Source: Corbicula japonica
Lineage: Eukaryota > Mollusca > Bivalvia > Venerida > Cyrenidae
Direction: 5' to 3'
DNA: 64,000 bases
Assembly: GCA_038501625.1 (NCBI GenBank)
Contig: JAZAYU010000005.1
Span: 6,448,001 to 6,512,000 of the forward strand
Numbering within the stretch: position 1 is the first letter of the stretch; the number at the start of each line of letters is the position of its first letter. Shown here piece by piece: positions 46,001 through 58,000 of the stretch. The translations under genes were made by a program, and so were the position numbers. The notes under the pieces were generated by a model. That model saw only the letters and a program-made list of their open reading frames with translations, did no database searches and was not told where the DNA came from.

Positions 46001-49000
46001 TACGTTCCGTGCTGGACAAATGTTTTTTTAAACAACTTTTTTTATATAATTTATTAAGTTTTATTTTTAATAAAAAGAAATTAATTAACGTACAAAACAA
46101 AGATCGCCGTCGTCAATTTCCAACGGTGGTATTATTGTTTTCGGTACTTTCAACTGATCGACGATCTGTGGTTGGCGATGTTAGTTCGTCAACGTCCGTC
46201 GTTTACCAGCTTGATAAGTCGATGAGCAGGTAATGTCAAAACAACAAACTGTCTATTATGGTTAGCAACTTGCATTAATTGTTGCTAATTTGCGGTTTGT
46301 CTCGTGAACGAAATTCTGCCAGTACCGTATCAGCTTGGTGTTTTTCTCACCTATTGTTCGTTACAGAGGGGGTTTCATGTCAAATCAGAAGCAACAGAAT
46401 TGTAAAAAAAAACCCTTTCATCTATTTTCGTACATTTGATGTTAAATTGTATCTGCTGGTGAACGTGTACATCGCCTCTTAAATCCATGCATACAAAATA
46501 TAATAAACAGCCTTCGCCGATAATGACATAATAAGGCACGGAAAAAGCGTGCGTTTTGTGAATTTGTCGCCAACGTTGATTTAATCATTTGATCTTTTTT
46601 ACCACCCACGAAGAAACAACAAACATATACATTGTAAATGTGCAAAAAATTGGGATCCACGGACCAAGCGCGATATATTGGATATCGCGATATAACGGAT
46701 CGCGATATAACGGAGTTGCAGTGTATTACTAACAAAATTGTACGTTCAAAACTACTTGTATTTCTGGACAACTGTATTATTATAGTGATATCTTCATAAA
46801 CACTGACAATGTTTTTTAAGACCTGTCCTTTTTCCAGTCGGCATCCTTTGCCAAGTCAGGGATTCCATTTGACCTGGAAGATGACCCATGGACTTTGGAA
46901 ATTTCCAAAAAAGCCTCATTTTGATCAACATGATTTAAGCTGAAGGGTCATTTTTTTCTTGAATTTAGGGTACTTTGGCAAATAACTAGCAGAATCTCCA
47001 AAACATGTTTAAAAATGACCATGATATTCAGCAGCTATTGAAACCCCAATCTTCAAGTTAGTTTATGGATGGAAGCAAATAGATTTCAATTTTATATGAC
47101 TACCTTGCAAGTATCTTAAGTATATAAGAGAAAAATAGTGCTTGCTTGTATATTATTTATTTTTAATGCTGCATAAAAAATGGCAGTCATGGTGTCTGAA
47201 TGTAAACCCATTTGTAAATATTTAATACGAAAATGTTTAAATAAATGATTTAATTCAAAAACCCGAGGTAACATTATGTGGTATCCTATTTTGATTTTAA
47301 TAAGTAACTAATCTGTTCAAGTACATCTAAGCCTTCAGTCTTAACCCCAGATAATATCTCAAAAACAACCAGTATTTAAGAATATTTCAATGTCAAATCC
47401 TGAAATCTAAGAGCATATAAATCTTGTAATCTGCTCTGAGATCTTCAGTAGCACTGTTTTGATGTAGATTTCTTTCGGATTGTTAACACTGCTGATGAAA
47501 AATTTATGTTTTATTACTCTAAATGCTGAAATATCGTGATTTAAAACTTCCTGAACTGAAATATTTTAGTGCGCTTTGAAAAGTATGCACTTTGATGATA
47601 CTGAGTTCTTTCTCCATTTCTGATGCTTCTAATGTGTTTTTGACTTTTGTCTTCACTGTTCTGAAAATATGATTATGAAGAATTACCCCCTGAAGACATG
47701 AAGTAAGCTGGTGTCTTATTGAAATTGTATAGTTGAGAAGTGTAAACTTGCAAAGCCAAGGTGGGAAATATTCTTTGGTAATAGTTGGAACTTTTAGGCC
47801 TTTACTTCTTGTATACAGCTTTTATCCCATGGGTAAACAGTGTTGATACAGATTAGCCAGCACATCCGTGCCACCTGATCAGGAACTACACAGTTCGCTT
47901 CATTATTTTGATGACTTTTTCTTGGATCAAAACCAGTATTCAAGTAGATTATGGATTGAGAAAACTGCAGAAAAATCTCATCCCTGGTAGGATTTAAACC
48001 TGCAAGGGAGTCTGACGCTCTACCACTAGACCACTGTTTATATGAATACACTGTGGCGAGGTTCCTGCGATTAAAAGTCATTATCTTTAGCCATTAATCC
48101 ATGTAGGTCTCATTCGCAATGATCAACCACTCTTGCAAGAAATATATAGTTGAATTTTAATCTTACGCCTTAGCCTTACGTCAAATTTGTCATGAGTGTG
48201 TAAGGATTTGAACCTGCAATGTTTGCTTTACAGTTAATTTCTTTACAGGCAATGGCTCCACTTCAAATAAAGCATGTTGATTACATAAATTTGAGTTATC
48301 ATCAAATACTTTCATAAAACTCTTATCCCCAAAAAATAAAACCAAATATTCCGTTCGAGAGTTAAAGGCTTTATTAAGAGTAAGATAATTCCAATTATAT
48401 ATTATATTTTTATATTAAACTTGGTGTAAATTTGCATCTGAAGTCCACAAAGGAATATTTTTTGGGTAAGAAATTCTGCACCAAAGATTATGGCAGTATG
48501 CACCCAATATCTTAAATAATCAGTGTGGTTGCTGTCTGCAACAAAATGCCGTAAACGAAAATATGTCACTGATAGTGCAAAAACAGTACAAGTCCAATTG
48601 AAATAAGAAGGAGTTACGACATTATTGCACTTAAGTGATGAAAATTTCTCCAGATATTCGTCCACCCACCTGCTTCTTATTGAAACTAATGTTAAACCCT
48701 AGAGGACTTCATTAAATGTCATTCTTAAAATACACCAAATGAATTCCCACACAAAATACAGAAGCAACTAATTATTTTCGATTCTTCCTATATTTTTTTA
48801 ACTTAATCATCCATTTTACATCAAATCTCATTTGTTACAGAACTTTCAGCACCTCTGACAGATGAATTTATTTTCATACACTGCACCTGGTATTCAAAAG
48901 AATCAAACATTAAAACACTGACATAAAATGAAAGGTCTTTCTTTGAGATTCAGATTGCATCTATTTGTTTATACAGATAAACTTAAATAATGCATCAACA

Positions 49001-52000
49001 GTATCCTGGTGTAGATAGATGTGCATGTGTATATGTTTTCCTAGGAGGTCTCATTATTTACACACACAAAAAACAAGAAGACACTGCAATGCAACAAATT
49101 AGGATTTTCTTTTGAAGTATTAAAAGGTATCAGTATCGTTGAACAGTTTCAGAAAAAAAAATGAGCTTAAACAAAAAACTTAACCAAAATTCTAAGTGAA
49201 AAAGGGACATAACTATGAAAAAAAAACTCAACAGTTATGAAGCGATTCTATGATGTCAGACAACTATGTTAACCCTTTCCTCTATAAATATGCATTTTTA
49301 CGCATGTGCGACCAGTGTAGATCCAGATCAGCCGGCACATCCCTGCCGTCTGATCAGTCTGCACTTGGTCGCATTTTGATCAGAAATAACCTGATCTGGA
49401 TCTAAACTGTTCACCCATGCAATAACGGTGTGTCTATGGAGGAAAGGGTTAAGTTTCAAAGCTCTAACTTGAATGGTTACTGAGAAAAAGTGGACTTAAG
49501 CAAAAAAGATTTGAGACTGGTCTCCTGATTTAATTTTATGATCTTTGGTCCTGGTATGAGGTTTGGCAAGGCTTACAGAAGATGAATCACACACAATTAA
49601 TGCTTATTGTGAAAAGAGCTTTCTGCATAAAGCTTACATAAAACACAACAAGTAATCCCTTCAAAAGTAAAATAACTTGGTGTTGAGAGATTGACATGTT
49701 GTTGATGCCAACTACAAGCTTTGTTCACAAATCCTTCCAGATGGTTCACATTTTACAAGATTTGTTGAATATGAAAAATGAATTCCTTCAAATTATAGAA
49801 AAATATGTGTTTTATAGTAACAAAGAATTGACAGGGAGAGAAAAGTGTGTGATGTAAGTTAACTGATTTATGACATGTTGGTGGACCTCCCAGTGCTCTG
49901 CAGCAGGAAAGTGGATAATTTTACATGAAAATTTGAACTGCCCTTGTGGTAATTTTTTTTTAACAATTTAACTTATTGTGACATAAAAACTGCCACATTA
50001 TCATAAATAAATACATTCCAGCTTTGAAGTTTTTTCTTGCATGGGGAGATCCTGATGGGGTTTAGTTGGGTTACTCGAACCCCATTTTTGGACAGCAAAA
50101 TTTTACTCTCATGGGGATTTCGGCAGAAAGTTGGAAATTATCATTAAACATACCTTTTACTGCCCCAAACGAACCCACATTCCGGTTATCTTGCATCCGA
50201 CCCTTTCTTATTTTTTGAGGCAACCATAATTTAGAGTTGCTCACATTGCAGTTAGTAGCTGAACAGATTCACAGGAACTGTTGGTTTGGCACTTATTGTT
50301 ACAGTTTTTTCTGGTCAATTTTATAGCCAATTTTCGGTCATGTTCCCAGTGGCAAAACATATACTATTTTGCTAATTAGGAAAGAAAAATCCCAATTGAA
50401 TCAAGACAAAAACGTCTTGTTAGTTAACCTGGCTTTTTTTTTAAATGCAGATATTATAGATAATATTAAATATGTGTAAAATCTTTCTATTTCACAATGA
50501 TGCAAAATATTCCCAATTTCCTGCAAAATTATGATTTTTTTTCCAATTTTAGGGATAAGGGTCATATTCCAAAAATGGTGAAAAAAGCCCTGTCTTTGAA
50601 AATCATGATTACTTGAACATTGGCATGATGCCACTTCTGATGATGTAATTGATTAATTTGAACACAAATTTTGCAGAACAACCCACATCACCTGACACAA
50701 GTCTTAACAAAGTGACAATGCATGCTTAAGTAATGTTAAACTACATGCATGCACTGTCTTAAACAAACAGAAGTTGATATGCAGTGTAAACAATCATGGA
50801 AAATGTTATGTCATGGAAAGACAAATGATGTTTGTTTTGTCATTGGTGAAGAATCAGTAAACAAAGAAAATTTATGACAGGTCTGAAATTCACCAGGAAC
50901 ATATCAAATTACTGCCATGAAGTGTGGACTATGTAATGTTGTGGTTTCATGCTTTCCTCCATATACACACCTTTATGGCATGGGCGAACAGTGTAGATCC
51001 AGATCAGCCGGCACATGTGTGCCGTCTGATCAGGATCTGCACTGTAAACTATTTGATTTATTAGGTTATTTCTGACCAAAATGTGACCAGTGCAGATCCT
51101 GATCAGCCGGCACAGATGTGCCAGCTGATCTGGATCTACACTGGCCACACATGCATAAAAATGTGTATATATGGAGGAAAGGGGTTAAAAAGCTCTTTTT
51201 TGAAATTTCGTTTGTTTGGGGATCAATCTGCCCATGAAATCATTGGAAGTAATGGGGTGGAGTAATATGGATTGTAATATTGGAGTTATTCCCCTCTCCC
51301 ACAAATAATAATGAATTCTTAGTATGTAAGATGAGTGCTGGAACTTGGATAGAATCAGAGATTAAGGGCCTCCTTGATTATTATTCTCTGCATGCCAACT
51401 GGGATCGCTGTTCTGCATTTGTGCACAATGCTTAAAAGCTTAAATCCCTTCATCTTCAGGACTTCACATCAATATCGTGAAGGAAAGAATACAAGAAATG
51501 TTCGTAGTGAAGACCTTTTCCATTTTGGCGCGGTATCCCACAACATGATTCTTTCCAGATATAGGAATCAGTGCCACTTTAGAGAAAACCTGTTCTTTGC
51601 AGATTTGATTATTCTCAATGTTGTGTGAGAAGTGTATAACTAAATTCAAATTGATAAAACATGGGTAGTAAATCAACAAATTATGATGTCAAAAAACTTA
51701 CATTTATCATGAAAAAAACTGATATGATGATGAAGGAAGAAGTTCATAAAACTCAGACTGTTAACCAGTCTCAAGATAACATCAATCTGATTGGTTGAAG
51801 TTAAGTCACAGTCTCAGAACTGACCAATGAAATTTATGATTTCTTAGACTGGTCTTAGCAATCTGATTGCTTTAAGTTTAGCGTTGTCTAAGAACTGACC
51901 AATAAAATATTTCTTAGACTGGTCTTCAGTTCTGGACCTCAGCTGTTGCTGCAAGATGTGCAAATTATATGGAGTGTAGTTTTATTGTCCACAAGAGTTC

Positions 52001-55000
52001 ATTAGCTTTAATTCATTTCCTATCAGCTTTAAGTGCAATTAAATTATTTTCACATTTTATAGCCAAACTGCCATTGTACAACTGGGACTCGTAAACTTTA
52101 ATGAAAATGGATTCCATTGAATTTGTTTAGTTCTGAATTGTTTTAGAGCTGATCTTGTAATTGGTTATATTGGCATTCAGACATCCTCGGTGATTTATTA
52201 ACGGTTGAAATTTTAATGGATTATGTGCTTCCAGCACAATTTGCTCTTCTTGATTGTCACAATTTTGGGGCTGACTCATGTTGAATTTTTTTTTGGCAAT
52301 ACCAGCATTGTTCTCCTGAGGTTCTTCCTACACAGCCTCTTGGGATAAATTTGGATATTTTTTATTGATCAAACTTAAAAACCCAGAAAAAAATTATTTC
52401 AGCCAAAACAAACATATAAAAAAGGTTTTTGCATGTTTGAAATATTTTTAAGTGAAAATGTAAAAAAATTCGAATTTGTGAGAAGTACCACCATGCTGAG
52501 TGAATATTAGCCTTGGATTTTATGTCATGGGGCCGGGTTTTATGTCCTTATCAGATGGCACAGATCTACGCTGTTCGCCGATGCCATAAAGGCATTTATA
52601 TGGAGGAAAGGGTTAATGCCATAGATAAGAGTTTGGCAACAAGCTTTATGCTAAGGGCATACTTTATGCTTTGGTTATGCTTAGGATTACATTCTGGTGA
52701 CACCCGTTATGCAATGGAACACCTTTTGGGGATAAATGCATGTTCTTTCAACAAATGCAGACAGAATAATCTACAGACACTTTAACTGCCTCTCATGATG
52801 GACAAATCGACAAATCATGATAATTCGAAACTCCTGAAACCCATTTAGACAATCTGTTTCATTAAATAAGCAATATCTGACATTATGTCTGCCCATAAAA
52901 CAGTACAAAGAATGTTTTTATGACGGATCTTGTCAGGGTTCAATATATTATATGGTCTGTATTTACACAATGCAGAAAAATATCTGTGCAACATTTTGAG
53001 ATAATATTAATGAAAAGAAAACTAAAAGCTAATGGTAAAGTTCATCGACATGATCATTAATTAAGTTAAAATAAACAGCCTTTAATTTTAATTTTGAGAT
53101 ATTACATGTATTGATGAAAACAAAACAAATTTAAGATATTATTAATGAAAACAAAACAAATTTTAAGATATTAAGCTAATGGTAAAGTTCATCAATGTAA
53201 TCAACTTAAAATAAATATCATTTTATTTTAAGCACATATGCTAAAGTGATGATTGCCATCTTTTTGCCTGACAAAATAGTGCTTTTTTTATTTTTTTTTA
53301 TTTTACAGAATATTATGCCAAAAAAGCAAACACATTTAAGTACTGTCAGGGTTTAAAATGAATGATACAATGTGAAAATATTACATCTGTGTTAAATATG
53401 TTTAACTCTTTACTCCATGGAATGTAGCGGTTATCTACGGGCGAAGAGTGTAGATCGAGATCAGCAGGCACATTCATTTTTTGTTTCATTATGTAATTTC
53501 TGACAAAGATGCAAACAGTGTAGGTCCTGACCAGTGCCCAAGGTTATAAAACTGAGCATGGAAACCAGTCTCAAATCTCAAGCATCTGATTGGCTGAAAT
53601 GGCGACCAGTCGCCATTTCAGCCAATCAGATGCTTGAGATTGGAGACTCAGGTTTCCAAACTCAGTTTTATAACCTTCAACCCAGATGGCCCAGAATCAC
53701 AGTCTGATCTTGATCGACTCTGTTCGCACATACATGTACATAGAGAGCACCATATTTATAAAGTAAAAAGGTTAAAGAATTACATTTTTCAAAAATAATT
53801 TCAAACAAACTTGGCACTATTGGCAGACCTTGCAGAAATGCACATCCAGAGTTATGTTAACTGAAAGTAACAGCAAATGCGTACTGTTTAAAAAAAGAAA
53901 CAAATCAAAGACTGCATGTGATAGGTCATTGTAAAAAATTTCAAAAAAACTTGCATGACATGTATTTTCATTTTGTTTGATCATGATTTGCCCTCTCATC
54001 AGTGAAAAAACACACAAAAAGCAATTAGTTGTAGTGTGTGTGTATGTGTTTTACTGTTTTGATTCCAGTTTTTTGAAGAATCGATGCATTTCCCTGGAAG
54101 CCTGCTTGAAGCCACTGATCCTAATAAAGTCATTATTTCTAATGGTACTTACCATCAGGGAAAGGTATCATCAAAGAATATTGAAATGGGTATTTTTTCT
54201 GTTTGAATGACATTTGATTACTGAAGGGGAAAAAGAAGCACCATTGTTAGCTTTTTCTCAATAATTAATGAAATAAATAAGATACTGTAAATTGGGTCAT
54301 TTTAGTGAGTCTCCTATTTTGGCATACTGCGAAATTTGTTCTTTTAGTTAGTCTCCAATTTGGCTCTTAGTAAGTTTTAGTAAGTCTCCCATTTAGCAAT
54401 CTATGATGTACTTTAAGTGAGTCTCCCATTTGGCTTTTTTAGTGAGTCTCCCATTTAGCTCCTAAGTAAGTTTTAGTAAGTCTCCCATTTAGCAATCTAT
54501 GATGTACTTTAAGTGAGTCTCCCATTTGGCTTTTTTAGTGAGTCTCCCATTTAGCTCCTAAGTGAGTCTCCCATTCAGCAATCTATGATGTACTTTAAGT
54601 GAGTCTCCCATTTGGCTTTTTGAGGGAGTCTCCCATTTAGCTCCTAAGTGAGTCTCCCAATAAGCAATCTATGATGTACTTTAAGTGAGTCTCCCATTTG
54701 GCTTTTTTAGTGAGTCTCCCATTTAGCTCCTAAGTGAGTCTCCCATTTAGCAAACTATGATGTACTTTTAGTGAGTCTCCCATTTGGCTTTTTGAGTGAG
54801 TCTCCCATTTTGCTCCTAAGTGAGTCTCCCATTTAGCAATCTATGATGTACTTAAGTGAGTCTCCCATTTGGCTTTTTAGTGAGTCTCCTATTTAGCTCC
54901 TAAGTGAGTCTCCCATTTAGCAATCTATGATGTACTTTTAGTGAGTCTCCCATTTGGCTCTTACTGAGTCTTCCATTTAGCTCTTAAGTGAGTTTTGCAT

Positions 55001-58000
55001 TTAGCTCTTTAGTGAGTCTTCCATTTAGCAATCAGTGATGTACTTTTAGTGAGTCTCCCATTTGACTTAGTGAGTCTTCTATTTAGCTCTTTAGTGAGTC
55101 TTCCATTTAGCTCTGTAGTGAGTCTTCCATTTAGCTCTTTAGTGAGTAATGTACTTTTAGTTAGTCTCCCATTAAACTTTGTACATTAAGTGAGTCTCCC
55201 ATTTGACATACTGTGAAATTTGTATTTTTGGTGAGTGTCCCATTGGCTGTTGTAGTGAGTCTCCATTTTTGGCAAACTGTGATTTGAGTCTCCCATTTGT
55301 TGTAATAATTTGTACTTTTAGGAGGGTGTGGTAATGTGCACTTCAGCAGTCTTTGAGTTATAAACCTATTTCATAAAAAAATAAATGAAAAAAAAGATGT
55401 TGACACCATAAAGATAATCAGACAACATTGCTTGTTACATAGTATAATGCATTTCAAATTTGTAACAAAATATATTGTTCAGTATAGAATAGAATTCTTT
55501 CTAAAAATATCAAAAATCAGAACATGTCAAAAATATAAACAGAGACACATTTTCCAACATGACTCAATTCTAATTAAGCTTAATATGTTTAAAACCCAGA
55601 TCACAGGAATTCACTTATTGTAAGCTATGATAATGTAAACATAAAAAAATAATTCATTGAATAAAGCATACATTTTATAGCATTAATTCTGTGAAATCTC
55701 GTTGGAATTGTCCACTGTCATCTGATATCATCATTAAATACAAACAAGCTTATCTGATGAACTTTTCTGCAAATCCTTTATGATGATTGGCAGCAGGGTG
55801 AAAGAGGTCCCTGTTAAATGCCATTCATGGGAAAAAACAAACTTTGCCAGAGATCATAAAACTAGATCAGGAGACCATTCTCAAATCTCAAGCATCTGAT
55901 ATGCTGAAATGCGACTGGTCACCATTTCAGCCAATCAGATGCTTAAGATTTGAGACTGGTTTCCATTCTCAGTTTTATGATCTTGGGCTCAAATCTGAAA
56001 AACGTTTCTGCAAATCCTTTATGATGATTGGCATCAGGGTGAAAGAGGTCCCTGTTCAATGCCATTCATGGGAGAAATTTGCTTTGTACATGGTAAATGA
56101 GATTTTTAAGGCTGTCCTGACCTTTGATAGAGCTTAGATTATCCCTTTATTCCACCAATATGACTGTTGTCGCAGGGGCACTGTCTGCTTCTACATTCAT
56201 TAGGTTATTTCTAACCAAGAAACAAACTTAACAGTGTAGATCCTGATCAGACTGCACAGATATGCAAGCTGATCTGGATCTACAATGTGATAAAAGGGAT
56301 ATCCATGAAGTAAAGAGTTATTGTAACCGATTGAAACACAAAAAGGATACAGCTTTTATCCCATGTTTGCTATTTTTGTCATAAAGTAACTTAATGAATT
56401 TAAAATTAAACAGTGTAGATCCAGATCAGACCGCATGGATATGATTCAGTGTAGAAAATCAGTGGTTGGAGTCTGCACTCATTAACTGCTGTGTTCAGGA
56501 CATCCAGTGAAATTTAAATCAGAATGCTTTAGAAATATTTTCATCAATAAATCTTTTTTTAATAAAAAAATACTCTTCTAAATATACTCTTTAAAGTATC
56601 AGATGACTAAAAGTTCTTTCATGGATAGAAGATGATAGAAATATTTTTTTACATTTTAATATATTGGGCAAAAGTAATTCAATATAATCTTAATAAATAC
56701 TCTGAATTTAACACTGTTTAAGTTACCCATTAATAAAACTGAAATCTTGGAAACATTATATCTACCAAAGAATGTGATGAAATTGTGTTCCTTGTACTAA
56801 CAAGACTCGTTGGATTGATGGCTTAGTGCAAAAACAATATTATGTACCATTGAAGTAATGAGAAGTTACACTATTTTTACTCTAAGATGACAATTTTTAT
56901 ATTAATTTTCGTATTAGGATAGCACTGAAAGTGATTGTAACATTTATTGACACATAGGTTATTTCAGTCACGAAGCAACATTGCCATCTAACCTGTATAT
57001 TTGGAGTAAATTGTAAACCCTTTTCTCCATAGATATGGCAGTTATCCATTGGCAAAAACACTGTTGATCCAGATCAGCTGGCACCTCCGTACTGTCTGAT
57101 TAGGATCTACACTGTTTGCGTTTTGATTCATTTGGTTATTTTTTTACTAAGAAGCACACACTATAGAACCTGGCAAGATTGCACAGATGTGCCATCCCGA
57201 TCTGGATCTACACTGGTCACCCACGCAATAAAACCCTTATATAATTATGGAGTAATGGGGAAACAATTACTATAAAAGCAAATTCATCTAGAAAATAGTG
57301 CCATAAAATATGTACATGTGGATTTCAGCATAATTAGTGATTGTATCTTACAGATGATATTTCAGAAAAATCAATTACTGGTATGCATTTTGTAATTGGT
57401 AAAATATGGATGCTCTTTCTTCATAATTCAGGGGCAGATCGGTATACAGCTGCCCAAAAAAGGGGGTTTGGGTGACCCAACTAACAACCTTTTTGGGCAG
57501 TATTTAACCCTTTCCTCCATAGATACATCTTTACAGTGAGGGCGAACAGGTTAGATCAAGATCAGCCGGCACACCCGTGCCGTCTGATCAGGATCTAAAC
57601 TGTTCGCTTTTTGGTTCATTAGGTTATTTCTGACCAAAATGCGACCAGTGCAGATCCTGATCAGACGACACAGATGTGCCGGCCGATGTGGATCTACACT
57701 GGTCGCACACGCATAAAAATGCATATATAATTATGGAGGAAAGGGTTAATTTTCATATGGATTTTGGACAGAAAGTTTGAAGTTACCATGTAAATACACT
57801 CAACTGCCCCCAAATGAATCCCCATTCTTGAAATCTTGCATCCAACAATGTAATTCCTGCACTGGGAAAAAGACAAGAGTAATTGGAATTTTTTCATAGA
57901 TTTGGTTGACAGAAATTGGTTTGTGACATTAGTCATAATGGAATGTTAATACACTAATTTACTTACTTAAAGGTCTTTGGTTAATAGCTTCAGTCAAATG

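Noticed and set aside
54298..55330. Possible CRISPR-like regular repeats
   Set aside because: The 'spacers' are themselves repeated and the whole is a three-monomer minisatellite in an animal intron.
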